From Stropharia rugosoannulata (taxonomy: Eukaryota; Basidiomycota; Agaricomycetes; Agaricales; Strophariaceae): DNA of 64,000 bases. Position numbers and translations under genes: made by a program. Shown one piece after another: positions 1 to 13,000 of the stretch; the first letter of the stretch is position 1; each line of letters starts with the position of its first letter. The stretch is taken from NCBI GenBank assembly GCA_028532985.1, contig JANCIK010000003.1, positions 320,001-384,000 on the forward strand, written 5' to 3'. The notes under the pieces are model-generated. The model did not search any database. It was not told the DNA's origin and saw only the letters and a list, made by a program, of their open reading frames with translations.

Positions 1-111
1 GACATAGTCAGGCTGGCCAGCTGGATGTTCCATAACTATCTGCTCCTCTTTCGATGCGATAGACAGAGCTGCGGAAACGAGTATTGACAGAAAGAGAGTT
101 GGAAGCCTCAT
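1..111 (-). CDS. Secreted protein, N-terminal fragment (runs off the left edge)
   Basis: An ATG at 111 on the minus strand opens a frame that stays open to the window edge (37 codons). The first ~20 residues (MRLPTLFLSILVSAALSIAS) have a short basic n-region, a hydrophobic core and small residues at the end, as in a cleavable signal peptide. The next residues, SKEEQIVMEHPAGQPDYV, are not enough to place it in a family. The product is probably exported through the ER. The rest of the gene lies outside the window, so no function is offered. Confidence 0.5.
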   Translation of the reverse strand, partial: MRLPTLFLSILVSAALSIASKEEQIVMEHPAGQPDYV

Positions 112-905
112 GTTGTTAGTGGAGTGCGCCGTTCTGCCTCAGGGCCTGAGCGGCACAGCATGCGCTCGAGTGATTATACAATACTGTCGCACGCTCACGG
201 ATCCATGCCCTTCGGTTCAGTGTGGAGTGGCTCTGTGAGTCTTACACTCGTCTTGGACTGTTGCCACCGGCGTTTTCACAACTCGTATTCAATTGAAGGC
301 CACTTCCCTTATCGCTAGAGAACTCATATTCCTCAACGAATTCAGCTTGACAGGCCTGTGCACAATATGACGGAGCAATCAGACACTCATTGAGCCAATA
401 TTGGGCAACGTGCTACGTCATATATGCATACCTTGAGTTCTGCGTGATTATAAAATGCAGAACCAGTCGAGGTCTATTCTCCCAATCTGGAGCTCATCAA
501 CGAAATCGATAAACAGGCGGCCCATCAATGGGTATCGACTTCCGTTTCTTGGTCAACGTCTTTCGAGTTTTCAAGATCTGTCTAAACGGTGGACATGGCA
601 GCGTATGTACAAAGATATGCACTGGCTAGCTACGGGGTACCAGAGGGTACCAGCTAATATAAGCACTGTCGCTCCTGATAACTCCCCAGTAAGACTAATT
701 GCGACATTACTATTTTTGATTTGTTTGATGCTGGTGATATATGCGCTCACTCGTCCACCTGACTGCTTGCGATATGGGTGCGGCGTCTGCTTGATTTCAT
801 CTGTCAATATCAAGGACTCAGCGGACCGCTCATGGGAAACTGGACAGTCTTAAGGCATTCTCTCTAGGGCAAATTCACATTCCCCGTCTTCGCCCTGATT
901 CTACG
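112..905. other. Intergenic; one doubtful 132-codon frame
   Basis: This is the interval between the divergent secreted-protein gene and the first aldo/keto reductase. It holds an ATG-initiated plus-strand frame at 455-853 (132 codons) with one hydrophobic stretch near residues 80-96 (LIATLLFLICLMLVIYAL). A TATAAA-like run sits directly before its ATG, which is too close for a TATA box. The composition is not convincing and I recognise no family, so it is not called as a gene. Confidence 0.4.
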
Positions 906-2620
906 ATGACACCTCTTCAAGATTGGCCTGTTCAGCGTGAATATGATACGAAGGATATGCCCTTCCGTCGCTTGGGTCCCAGTGGGCTACGTGTACCTCT
1001 CTTCTCTCTTGGAGGATGTAAACATTGCAATCGAATCTAGAAGTGTGCTATCAGTGTTGATAAATTAATCTAGGGCTAACGCTGGGAGGCACTGTCCAGG
1101 GAGATTCAGTGACGGTATGGTGCTGCACTACAATGCGAGCAGATGCTGATCATCTGTCTTACGCCCAACAGGAAATTGTAAAGACGGCTTTTGATGCTGG
1201 GATCAATATGTTCGATACAGCTGAGGAGTATTCCAACGGAAAATCCGAGGTGGCACTGTGAGAGCTCTACTATACTTTTACCCACTCATTGTAAGCTTAT
1301 GAAAAAGTACAGGGGTCGCGCTATCAGAGAGCTGGGACTGCGTCGCACAGATCTGATCATCACTACCAAAATATTCTGGGGATCAGGAAGGGAAGGTCCA
1401 AACGACGGAGGTCTTTCTCGCAAGCAGTGCGTATGATCATTTCTGTCTTACGTTGATGTCTAGCTTATGCGCGGAGTGCTAAGTATAATTGAAGGAACGC
1501 GGGAGTCTCTTGCCCGCCTTCAATTGGATTACGTCGATGTTATCTTTGCCCATAGGCACGATCACAACGGTACGCCCTGTCGATCTTTCTGGTTGCGTTA
1601 GTGATGGCTGACATACGCACCTGCCAGTGCCCATGGAGGAGATTGTTCGCGCTTTCAACTATGTTATTGACAAAGGATGGGTGAGAAGAATTGATCGGGC
1701 ACCTGTTGGGTGGCAAGGAGCGTATGCTCACGGCTCTAAAATTAGGCAAACTATTGGGCCACTTCTGAATGGTCCGCTCATGAAATCGAGGAAGCGTATC
1801 GTGAGTCAAAATATAAGTCCAGCATAGTGTGACATCGACTTTGCTACGTAGACGTTGCTACTAAACTCCATCTAATTGCGCCCATTGCTGAGCAATGCCA
1901 ACACAAGTAAGTTGTTAACTTTGTTGACTCAAATTACTCCACCTGATGTCGCCGTCATAGCCTCTTCCATCGCCAACCCGAGAAAGAATATCGGCATCTC
2001 TACAAGAAGTACGGTCTCGGAACAACAACGTACTCGTCCCTGATGTTCGGTCTTCTCACTGGCAAAGTATGTTTTTCAGGAAGTCACGCGTATATATCCT
2101 CTTACCAGCAGATGCCATTATATAGTATAACGACGGCATACCTGAGAACACCCGCTTCGCCACGAACTCTGACAATTTCAGTGGGCTCATCAAAAAGCTG
2201 GAGACACCAGAAGGCAAAGAAATGATCTCAAAAGTCAAAGAATTAACAAAGCTCGCCGAGGAAGGTAAATCTTTGCTCCCCCCTGTATTGCTTCGGGCAA
2301 CTGCTTATCACAAATCCCTATCAAAGAACTACACACTAGCATGGCCGCTCTGGCTCTTGCCTGGGTTGCAAAGGATTCCAATACCTCGACTGTGATCCTT
2401 GGGGCTTCGAAGCCTGAACAGGTCACGCAGAATCTTAAGGCTCTAGAAGTAATCCCGAAGCTAACCCCCGAAATCATGCACAAAATTGATAAAATTCTGT
2501 CCAATACGCCAGACGCCTATGTGAGTATCACTTTTTCATATTGATATCTTGAATGATTAATGAAATTATGTCTAGCCGGATTACGGTCGACCATCTCTCG
2601 ATAAGTTCGGACGTATCTAA
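906..2620 (+). CDS. Aldo/keto reductase, Kv-beta (AKR6-like) type, copy 1
   Basis: Predicted NAD(P)H-dependent aldo/keto reductase of the potassium-channel beta-subunit type, cytosolic, about 360 aa. Twelve exons can be joined in frame. The opening [19 protein letters not shown] matches the family's first strand. The catalytic tetrad is visible: D and Y in [12 protein letters not shown] in [10 protein letters not shown] in VIFAHRHD. The cofactor-binding C-terminal signature [13 protein letters not shown] is present, and the protein ends PSLDKFGRI. One splice choice matters: in the tenth intron the acceptor before AACTACACACTAGC (about 2326) keeps [16 protein letters not shown] in frame, while the later TAG acceptor breaks it. 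The gene is tail to tail with a close paralogue and only about 100 bp separates the stop codons. The substrate is unknown; fungal members are usually annotated as beta subunits without evidence of a channel. Confidence 0.9.
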
Positions 2621-2723
2621 GGAGCTACTGTTTTCGAGAGGTAAATCAGAAATGTTGTTGTACATATGAAATGAAGGACATTATGTATTCTATAACAATA
2701 TGATCTTCTATCCTTAGCAATTT

Positions 2724-4449
2724 CTAAAGCTTCGAAATTTTATTAAGTCGTGGCCTTGTTTCAGGGTACTGCAGCATAACCTCTGAGCATAAAAACGTTT
2801 GACATACCAAAGGCACTCACCACAGGCTTAGGCGCATTCTCTAAGATACGTTCAATTTTCTCCATGATCTGTGGAGTAAGCTTTGGGATAATTTCCAAAG
2901 CTTTTAGGTTGTCCAGGATCTGTTGTGGATTGGAAGCACCCAGAATGACTGTTGACGTGTTCGGATTCCGCGCTATCCAGGCAAGCGCCAGTGCAGCGGG
3001 GGTTGTGTTCAGCTCTATCGACGAATAGGTCAGCACTGGTCGAGTCTCGGGTCGGTACAGCCTGCACTTGCCTTCCTTTGCAAGTTTAGTGAGAGCGCGG
3101 ACTTTGCGAATCTTTTCGCGTCCTTCAGCGGTTTCGTGCAGAGCCTTCGCACGCTTTTTCATAAACGGCTCGGTGGCATAGCGAGAGCCCGCAGGGATGC
3201 CGTCGTTGTACTGCATATGCCGCAAACGGATCGATATATGCGCTAATAGTGGAAGAGACAGCGTACCTTGCCGGTCAGGAGGCCACCTGCAAGAGCAGAC
3301 CAGACCGTAGTCCCGATGTTATACTTTTCGTACAGTGGACTGCACGAACATTCGTATCAATACTTGTCGTGTAGATGAACTGATGATGACACCTACCTAT
3401 ATTCTTTCTCGGGGCGCTCGCGGTGGAACATGCTGGAAGGTCCAAAATGAATATACCAAATAAATGACCGAGATAGAAATACGCGTACTTGTGCTCGCAC
3501 TGTTCTGCAATGGGGCCGATGAGGCCAAACTTGGAAGCGACATCTGGAGTGTCTGGATTAGTGCTACAGCCTACAGACCGGTATGTGGATAATTACGGTG
3601 TGCCTCCTCTATTTCGCGGGCGCTCCATTCCGAGGTTGCCCAGTAGTATGCCTAGGTATCTCAGAAGCTGCTTAAACGATTTACAAGTGGGTGCTTACCC
3701 ATCCCTTTTCAATGACCCAGTTGAATGCGCGTACAACCTCCTCCATTGGAACTGAATATACGATTGGATTCAATTAAGGGCAATATGAAGGCGCATATAC
3801 TCATACCTGAGTTATCAGGTCGATGTGCAAATATCACATCGACGTAGTCCATCTGGAGACGGTCGAGGCAAGCCTTCGTGCCTTCAATAATACTTCAACG
3901 AATCATGAGCACTGTTTATGTCTTATGGGTTGTGGTAACTCACTGCTTTCTGCTGAGACCTTGGTCGTTCGGACTGCCTCCATGCTTGAATCCAAAGTAT
4001 ACTTTTGTAGTGATGATCAAGTCGGTGCGCTCCAGATTTAATTCTTTAATAACGCGTCCGCTAGAGGCACATTTCATGTATGGCAGAAAGAGTATGGATG
4101 GTAGCACGCACATCTCTATCTCTGATTTGCCGTTCGCGTAGACTTCTGCAGTGTCAATCATGTTGATTCCGTTGTCGAACGCAGTCTTGATGATATCCTA
4201 TATGCATATAGACTTAAAATTCCATAAATAAAGCAGTTCTTCTCCACAAGCCTTGACTGGATCGCCAACCACAGAGCCTCCGAGAGTCAGCCCTAGGATA
4301 CAGTGTGAGCATGCATCGAAAATGTCAATATAGCTTGAACTCATACATCCTCCGAGAGAGAACAAAGGCACCCGCAGTCCACTAGGCCCGAGGCGCCGAA
4401 AGGGCATGCCTTTTGGCTTGTATTGTACCTTTGGATGTGTTGATCCCAT
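2724..4449 (-). CDS. Aldo/keto reductase, Kv-beta (AKR6-like) type, copy 2
   Basis: Paralogue of the convergent gene at 906-2620, with the same fold, the same likely redox activity and similar intron positions. Start ATG at 4449; the protein begins [20 protein letters not shown]. Tetrad residues lie in [15 protein letters not shown] (D, Y), IITTKVYFG (K) and VIFAHRPDN (H); [13 protein letters not shown] is the cofactor motif. The last exon is reached by splicing GTG|GTGAGT...CAG|TACCC and ends in [13 protein letters not shown] then TAG at 2724-2726; reading through the donor instead would give a false tail. The intron at 4198-4251 seems to use a GC donor (AAG|GCTTGT), which is the only join I found that yields [15 protein letters not shown]. 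Copy 1 has an ordinary GT donor at that position. Substrate unknown. Confidence 0.88.
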
Positions 4450-4568
4450 GGGTGCAGTGTAGATGATGCAGGTAGCGAGCAGAGATACATTTTGCAATAA
4501 GTACACAACTAAACAAGAATGCGGAGTTATTTTGGGCGTGTGGAGAAGGCACACTCTGTCCGGCTCAG

Positions 4569-6448
4569 TTAGTTGCCGAGCCGGGTGTCCTTGTAGACGC
4601 GGCCTCCCTTCATGACAAACTTGACGCCCCGCGCCAGCGCTTCTTCAAATTCCTCTGGTGAGCCGTCCACTTTGCCCTGCACGCCGACCACATCCGCCGC
4701 CCACCCTGCGCGCAGCACCCCAAACGGCACGCCGCGCTCCAGCCCGGTGCGCTGATCCGGCTTCCACCCGGTCCGGGCAAGGCCCGCGACGCCGTCGAGC
4801 TCAATCGACGTCAGACGCCGCGCCCCGCTCGCCCCCTCCCATTCCATCCCGCGCACGCACCTCCATCCTCCATACGTCGCCCACCCGAGCACGCGCTCCC
4901 ACGGTGCACCAAGCTGCCTCATCAGGATGAGCTCGAGCGCGTTCTCGCCGTGCGGGAAAGGCCCCGTATCGCCCCCGCACGCGATGTTTTCCATGTCTGC
5001 CCGTAGCGCGGCTTGGAACGTTTCTTTCTGGTGGTGCCACCGCCGCGCAGCAAAGTCTTCTAACGGCGTCCCCAGGCTTGTCTTATATATGGTATACATA
5101 ATTGCGAGGGTGGGAACCCAGATTGTGGCCCCCTTGGCTTTACTGAAGCGCCGGATAAGCGTAATGTCCCCAGAGGATGGGTCATACAGTTCCGTGCCGT
5201 GCTCGATCGTATCGACGCCCAGCTCGAGTAAATTGCGAATTACGCCCGCGGTGGTCGAATGCGCCGCTACTTTAACTCCCCTCGCGTGCGCGGTATCTAT
5301 CATCGCCTTGAGCTCTTCCTTGTTGAATGTGGCGATGGCGTCCGTAGCATGCACCGAAACGTCTTTTGTCCGTGACCGACACGTATAGTCTAGAAGACGC
5401 ATATCAGACCAGTAGGAAGATTAAACAAAGCCGAGCGAAGTACACACCTGCATAAATCTAAAGTAAGATTCCATCCAGTCAGGTATATATGGGTGTTGTG
5501 TGGGCACAATCAGTGGGTGGCACACACCTTGATCCAATCAGCACCAGCGCCTATTTGCCTCCGCACTTCGCGCACACAGTTGTCGATCCCGTCCACTGGT
5601 TCTGCGCCCTTGACGCCGTCAATCCCCTCCTGCGCAGGGTACAGCTCGCTCTTCGGGCCTGTCTCCAATTAGTCCGTGTCATAATGCGCAGTAGATACGT
5701 TAGCCAGATGCCGTACTCACCGTACGCGCCAGTGGAGTTAATCGCACGGGTGACACAATAGTAGCGCGGACCGGGTATGACGGCGTTTCGCCCTGCAAGG
5801 CACTTGCGCAGACCAATGTCGGCGTCGAAGGCGCCCTCGGTGCCGAGGTCCCGCACAGTGGTGAACCCAGCAAGCAGCGTATTCCGTGCGTGTACCGTCG
5901 CGCGAACTGTGCGCTCCGCTACGCTCTCACCCGTCATCTGCTGTTCCGAAGATGCTTCTGCATATGGGTGCAAGAAAACTGTAACACAGTGTATCAGTCT
6001 GTAACCATACTGAAGAAGAATAAGTTTACTTACAGTGGACATGTGTATCAACAAGCCCAGGCAACACGGTCAACGAACTCATATCAATGTCGACCACATC
6101 CATAGGTTCTTCTCCCCACTGAGCGCCGTACACGGAGAGCAGGTTTCCCAGGAGATCTCCAACATTGCGCTCATCAGCTTGCGCACAAATGTCGAGGATC
6201 ACTCCCGAGTGCCCATCGACGGTGATAAGCTGGTCCGGTACAAGCGCGCGCGCGATGGAGTCGAATACATGACCCGCGCGGATGCGGTAGATTGTTCGTT
6301 GGCTAGGGATCACATCGATGAGAGTATCGGCGGCGATGAGCCTGCCACTGGGATTGTGGCCGGCAGCAGGAGTGATCTGCGCTGCGTTGGGGGTACGGGC
6401 ACTCGATGATCTGCGGCCTTCATCTGACGATGGCTTGGTGGACGTCAT
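4569..6448 (-). CDS. Metal-dependent amidohydrolase (imidazolonepropionase/prolidase-like)
   Basis: Cytosolic-type amidohydrolase of slightly over 500 aa with no evident signal peptide. Metal-binding features appear in the usual order: the HxH after strand 1 (PGLVDTHVHF), a Lys that could be carboxylated (DWIKIYADYTCR), His in VKVAAHSTTAG, His in DTIEHGTEL, and Asp in ACGGDTGPFPHGENA. An N-terminal beta-sandwich segment (GHVFDSIARALVPDQLITVDG) and a C-terminal return (GWAADVVGVQG, FVMKGGRVYKDTRL) flank the barrel, as in imidazolonepropionase-like proteins. The first intron lies inside the HVH region and splices cleanly to FFLHPYAEASSEQQ. I chose ATG 6448; the frame extends to 6511 only through a GTG. 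The substrate cannot be told from sequence; cyclic amides or Xaa-Pro dipeptides are possible. Confidence 0.88.
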
Positions 6449-6892
6449 GGTCAGGTCGTGGCGAGCTTGGGTTTGTCTTGTGCACAATCCTGGGATCCCT
6501 ACTCGGCTCACGCGGCCGTGAGTAATAAGTGTAAATTAGCAATGAGATTATCTGGGTATCACAAGTTCTATCTAGGGCGTAATAATACAGTGTGAATGTT
6601 GTCCCGAAATGTGAATGCCGTAAGTGATCATGGAAGGAATAGGTCGTGAATGGTATGCATGAGATAATATGGAATGAGTTGTGGAGGGTGGGTAGGATGT
6701 TTTAGCATTAATGAAACAACCGCCAACGCGTAAAAGAACTAGTCATGACGGTAAATATAATACAACTGAGGGAGAAAGAAAAAGGAACATAAGCAGAGCA
6801 ACAAAGCAAGACGCAGAGCAAGGAATAGATCCGCAAAATAAGTAAAGTAGGAAGAGAAATTGACCATGGTCTGGCCGAAAACAAGCCAACTT
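6449..6892. other. Intergenic between two minus-strand genes
   Basis: These 444 bp hold the promoter and 5' leader of the amidohydrolase and the 3' end of the F-box gene. I see no open frame worth calling and no clear TATA element. Confidence 0.5.
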
Positions 6893-9800
6893 CTATTGGT
6901 TTTCTTCTGGAATGCGGCTCATCACCAACGTGCCACCCCAGGCAGGACGCATTGGGTCCGTCGCCGCCATACGCCACTCACCAACAAAGGTGCGGGCGGC
7001 GACAACGTAGCCAAAGATAAATATGAAATTTTGTGCCAATGAGGACCCGACACGCACAAGGCCCACCAGGCCGTCCCATGGACGCAGCCTCCCGTAAGTC
7101 GTGTACTTGGGGCTCCACACGAGTCCAGCCTCGGGAGTTTCCCCAGTGAACAGCGTGTCGCCTGCATGCGAGCACGGCGTCTTGATAGTCGTGACGCGCT
7201 CGCGGGCAAAGTCAGGTCGAGTTTCTGAAAGGAATTTTGACCTGCTTTCATCCCAACGTGCGGGTGTGCCGTACCCGCCATATACACCATCGGATTCCTG
7301 GCCCTCAGACTCGGCCTCGTCCTCTGATTCATCGTAGTCCATCTCGTCGTCCGAATCCATCCCCAGTTCGCGAACGTCGAACGGTTCGATGGAGAAGCCT
7401 GCGGGAGGGCTGCCTTCCGAGCTCGATCCCCAAACAGACATTGCTTCATCGAGAAGCCTTGTCCCCTCTTTGATTCTCGCTCGTCTTGCGCGACGATCAA
7501 GGGCCACGGAGGTTTTGGCCATATTTTGCTGGCGCATTATCTTGCGCGCCTCTTCCAGCTCCATGCACCGAGTACAGTCGGGATTTACGATTTCTCCATG
7601 CTCATTCGCAGAGTATTTGGCTCCCCCAACGCGAATTCCAGCTGGGCCAATGTCCCAGAGCGATGAGGGGCCTTTGTAAGACGCGGGCTCGTGAACAATG
7701 TCGTGAGCAGAAGTGCGGGCAGGATCGTATGTTTCGTAAACATAATGTCCGGGAACGGGATCAGGTAAAGGCGTGCCCTCGGGAAGAAACGCAGGGCAAT
7801 TCGCGTGTAGCAAATTTGACGGCGGAGTTGGTATCACCGACACGAGGAGCTCGTTGCGCTGCTGGATATCAGGAAATGCGTTAGCTGGACGCGAAACGGA
7901 CGTAAATCCGCCTAGCCCGCCTGGTAGCCAAGCATTGCTCATACTATAGTCAAGCTTGAGAGTAGGTCTCTCGTGATCGCCGGTCGAATCCATCATAACT
8001 TCATCCGCCGGATTTTGGTCGTGATCTTGAGGGAGCGGGGCGTGCTGGGGGTGACCAGCGGGGAGATCATCGGGATTGGCGCCCGTGAAAGGGATGCTCC
8101 GCCAGTCAATGGAGGCAGGTAGAGGCACGGGTATGACACCGCACTGACGCTTGGAGCTTCGATTAGAACATCCACATATACGAACATGTTCTTCGATCTG
8201 CAGGGAGAACGGCTGCATAATAACATGAAGGCTCCTTTCAGTGAAGAAGGGCCCACCCTCTGGAACGGGATTGCCAGGATACTGTGGATTGTCGTAAATT
8301 TGTTCCGCCAGGGAATCGCCGTTAGGAATCTTTACAGAGAAGTCAGTATAGAGTAAATAGCAGAAACACAATGAGAGCAAATATAATGAAAATCGTCAGT
8401 CGTTGCATGAGCCTCGATACAAAAGGACAAGCTGCTCATGCGACTTTCTATGAGAAGATACAAGGTTTAAAAAAAACGTAACATGTGTCCGATAAGGCAC
8501 TTCGAATTAGACGTTGGAGAAGCGAAACGGCTTTCCGCTCCGCGGTCCGTTAAAAATGAGGAAAAAGTCACTAACATAAAGCTTGCCTTTCCATATCCCT
8601 CGCATCGAACCGCGGTCATACACAGCGCCCGGCATGAAGCGAGGTTGACGAGCTTTGAGGTCTCCACAAAGGCGCATTCTCCACCAAAGCGTATCCCATT
8701 TCTTGCTTTCTCCTTCAACGAAGTCATCGTCGTCGACGTCGTTTTCTTCCCGGTTTACGCGGATGGGCCTGCCTAATTCCCAATCCCAGCGCGCACCTCG
8801 AGGAAGCACAGCGGCCTTGTCGCGGTTAAGCGTACGGTAGTCCTCCTGCGTTGGGCCAAGGTCGGGTACCAGCACATGAGGGGGTACGACTGGGAGCGGG
8901 TCCGGAAACGGCGCTACTGCAACCTGTTGCATCGCATGTGTCTGATCCATGCCTTGTTGTACAAGAGCGTCAACTGCGAGTTGCTCTGCCCACCAGCGCT
9001 GGCGCGCATCCTCTCTATTGAGAGGCAAATGAGGGGGAATCATGATAGGCATGAGCTCCCTGTACGCAACGTAGATAAGTTTGGCAGCGGTACTTGCGAG
9101 CGGTGCAACAATTTCAGGGCTTGCAGAAAAATATGGAACGACTTGCGAACGATGAGGTAGGTAATGCGGATAGTGTTGCGTCCTGGCACCGTGCATTCCC
9201 TGCGTTTCCTCGGGGTAGAAGGACGTGGATGTGGTGTTGGGAAGAGGCGTACTAACTGTTGGAGTATCAGGGGACAGGGGAAGATCGAAATGGTTTGGTG
9301 GGGCTTGGGAAGAGGGATACTATTGAGGCTGAGTAATGAGCGCTGTTTATCGGAGAGAAGTCGTACCTTGTGCGCAAGAAATACAAAAGGTTTGATAAGA
9401 ACAAGAAAGTCGGCGCGCTGAGCTGGGCTAGCCGCTAAAAGTCGATCTATGAGCAGGAAATATTTAAATTGTGTACATGTATGCAGAGAACGGGAGACGT
9501 ACTGCGATCCATGGTTAGCCACACAAGCCAGAGAGCACAGGCATTGGAGAGCGTCTCAACCGGCCACCCGTCGTTGTCCCCGGCACCCTCCCAAAAATAC
9601 ATGCGCATAAACGCGTCGAGATAGTCATGGATGCCAGCGGCTTCGAGTTGGACAAAGTTGCGGCCGTCGTTGTCCAGCATGAGTAAGAGGGCACCCATGA
9701 GGGTCTCTTCTGGGTAGACCTCGTCGGCTGCCAGAGTATTCGTGCGAAATCTCTCGAGCTGGAGAGCGCGGTCGAGGGGAGCGGGGACGCCGCGGCGAAC

Positions 9801-10061
9801 CTGAGCAAGAATATTGCAGGCCCAGTGCAGCTGTTCCTGGAGGGCAGCGGGAGTGGGGCGGAAGGAGCGGCGCTCTACGGCTGCTGCGTCGAATTTGTTA
9901 CGGAAGATGCGGGCGTGGAGAGCGGTCGCGCAGGCCTGGGCGCTGAGGGAGCGACATGTGGTGAGGACGGGCTGGAGGACGGCGAGGTTGGCAGTGGGGT
10001 CGGCGGTGGCGAGGAGAAAGAGGATGTGCTGGACGACTTCTGAGGGGAGGGAGGCAAGCAT
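6893..10061 (-). CDS. Large F-box protein
   Basis: Probably a substrate adaptor of an SCF ubiquitin ligase, roughly 900 aa. The F-box starts at residue 1-2 (MLASLPSEVVQHILFLL) and is followed by an alpha-helical region with TCRSLSAQACATALHARIF. I chose ATG 10061, which has a good Kozak context (GCCATGC); an in-frame ATG at 10115 would add 18 residues. Exons are joined at about 9508, 9370 and 9196, and at TAT|ATTCCT near 8560/8330, which gives the smooth join GIWKGKLYIPNGDSLAEQIYD. Late in the protein there is an acidic stretch (MDSDDEMDYDESEDEAESEG), then a conserved-looking C-terminal domain with a hydrophobic run (NFIFIFGYVVAARTFVGEW). Similar architectures are common in Agaricomycetes. The target is unknown. 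Confidence 0.8.
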
Positions 10062-13000
10062 GGCTGAGGACGGCGTCTCGCCTGCAGCCTGCTTAAATTT
10101 AAACGAGCACTTCATCTCCGTCTGCGAGATCCAATCTTCGCACGCGCGCAATCGCTGCTGCTCCGATCAGATTCCACGAATCCGAGATTCCCTGTCCCCG
10201 CCGGCGCGCATGCCTCGGTGTCCAAGCGCTCGTGGCCACGGCCAACCGTCTGCCGCGCGCGTCGCCTGTACGTATGCGCGACGGGGATCACTGTCGCATG
10301 ATCCCAATTCCGTTATCCCGTCACCCGGCCCGCGCGGAATCCCAGATTCTTTCGTCATGACATGCGCCGCCGCGCACAGATTCGCGGGCTGCCCTGGTGG
10401 CACAGATGCGCTGGTCGCCGTCGCGGCTCGCTGAAACAACGCCAGCATCAGTCCCATCCGCAAAAATATCTTGTCTAGCCATGCTCGCTGTGGGAGCTAG
10501 CCGGCGACCGGGCCCCGGGCTGCTCGTTATTTCAGTTATAGCGTTCTTCGCGAGCTTCTAGCAGCAGCGCGGCTGCCTTGGGCTTTCTGAGCCTTTCGCT
10601 GCTCATAGAGTGGATATTAATCATTGCAGCTGTGCGCACCCTGCTTGCTGCCCGGCTGCGTGGGCGTCGGTGGCCCGCTACAGGTGCCATGACCTAATAG
10701 CATTTGTTATAAATAAGCTTGTCGAGCGGCGAACTTGACTGCACATCTGATTGGTCACCTTTCATCAGCACTGCGTTCTGTCCTCACAATAGGCCCCTTC
10801 ACAGTCTCTTTATTCACCCACCGTCCCTATAGACCCACTCAGTCGGGTCTCGAGAACATGGCAACTGCTCCTGCTGATCCTGCATCTTCGACACAGAAGC
10901 CTTCTGCCCGGGCTATGGCCCACAATAGGCAGAATCCTTCTTGCTTGGGTTCCGCTATGCCCCGCGTCCGGGCGGCATGTTAGGAAGAGCGCCCGTCCAG
11001 CACGAACAGTTGCATGACATAAATCAGTGGCCTTTGAGCACTGGTTCTAGCCTGTGAGTATGCGGTTGTGTTTGACGGATTTGACGGAGATGGGACAGAG
11101 CACATACATATAGAACGATCAAGCAAACGGCGAACTGGGGAGTTTGAATAATAACGGAGATTGGGCCGGCGAGACGGAGATTGAATACCACCATGGGGAA
11201 CGTCGTGGATACTCACGGCACTTCGGTGGTTGCTACTACTTACTTACAATCATACAGCTATAGCGTGCAACACACCTGGCGTAGCAATTCCACCGTCGGC
11301 CAACGAATCCGTTCAGGGTTTTAAACAGTTTTGATGCAGATATGGCATGGCTATGATTTCCTTGCTCGAATGTTTCCAACAACGTCAAATGTACGATCCA
11401 TCTAAATTTAACAGTAACGCAAGTTCAATAGAAACCAGACGAGTTCTTCGTTTCAGTTAATATCAAACTAGCAAGTTATTTTGGTACGGAACTCGCAGTG
11501 TTAATCACATCCCGTTAGTCATGGATGGAAATATCACTCGTTATGCAAATCAAACACACCCCAAATCACAACGAAATCACCGCTGTCATGTCATTCAGAA
11601 AAAGTCCTGGCGTGGTAGTCCCGTAGTCAAGCTTTTGACCGGAATAAAAAGAAACTCATCTACATACCTACTTTCTGATACCATCCCACTGCAAGCGCCC
11701 ACAGCGTTTCATAGCAAATTTGGACCGCAGCAGTGAACAACATCGTGCCGTGCCGTTCCGCCGACGTGGGAGTCCGTTCCTCAGCCGTAACCGCGGCACA
11801 ACAAACTTAAGGGCAAACTCGTGGTACTGTATTCGAGGCAATCCCTTACATGTTTACTTAGAGACCTTGCCTCCAATCCTATTCGATCTCTTTACGAAAC
11901 TGCCGTTGACGTATGTATCCAGGTTCTAGAAACTGTATTTTTGGCCGCGGTGCATCATGCAGGGCACGCAGCGGCGGGAAGGTACACGGCTGGACAAATG
12001 TATTAGCTAGAAAAGAGATGTGAAAGAGCCGCGTCAGCATGATATCAAGCGTCGGCAGATGGGAGGCTCTGCTACGCGTAAATATGTTGTATCGTTATAT
12101 GATGTTGATACACATTTATTTAGCCACAGCCCACAGACGTTAGTGTATACTTACATAGACTATAAACTCAAGAAAGCTTGAATGATGCGTGAATCCCATT
12201 GATTTAGGTTCACCTGGTAAAACCAATCACCTTGAAGAGCCGTATGGGATTGAGTACTAGATAGGCATTGCCGGATGCGATTTGTGAAGGAACGGTACCG
12301 CCGTTGATGTCGCTGAACGGTGAGCTCCCTCCGGATTCCTTGAACTTACGGTTTGCAGGTGGGAGATATTAACGGGCTGAGATGACCACATTACATACTC
12401 AGCGCTCTTAAACTCAGATTATGTCAGGGATTCTAACGTCAAATATATCACCTACAAGAGGAAACAGTGGAATTTGGAGCCGACCTCCATGCCAGACTGT
12501 AGGCTAGACCACAGATTGCTGAGCTACTCGACTTCACAGGCCTTTACGAACTACTTTCATGCCGACGTGATTTCGTTCGCATGAATTATTATGCAGGGAA
12601 GTGGATTGCTTTGTATGTACTGATTAATTACAATACTTACAAATTACTCGGTAGAGTCGTTGAATAAATAGAGTATATGTGTAGGCGATGTGGTAAGAGT
12701 GCTGTTCACATTGGGATGTCATGAAAGGTGCATCTATTCGGAAACTTGTATACGCGAATCCTGTACATTTCATCATGGATGGTATTTTTCCCCATCGTCT
12801 ATCTCTCCACCAAGCTCCTAGTTCGTCCATTGCCCATGTAGATTCGAGCGTCTATAATTAAATTTAATATCCCCTGAGATCCTCTAATAATAGCTCAGAT
12901 TTCAGGACGTCTTGATTGACATTTATAGATATCAAACCTAGTAAGGTTTCTCAGTTTAGACAGAGCAATCGTTGCAAGAGTGTAGTAGCATGATTGATTT

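Noticed and set aside
10858..10983. Mating pheromone precursor
   Set aside because: The small peptide ends in Cys itself, not in a CaaX box, and no pheromone receptor is nearby.
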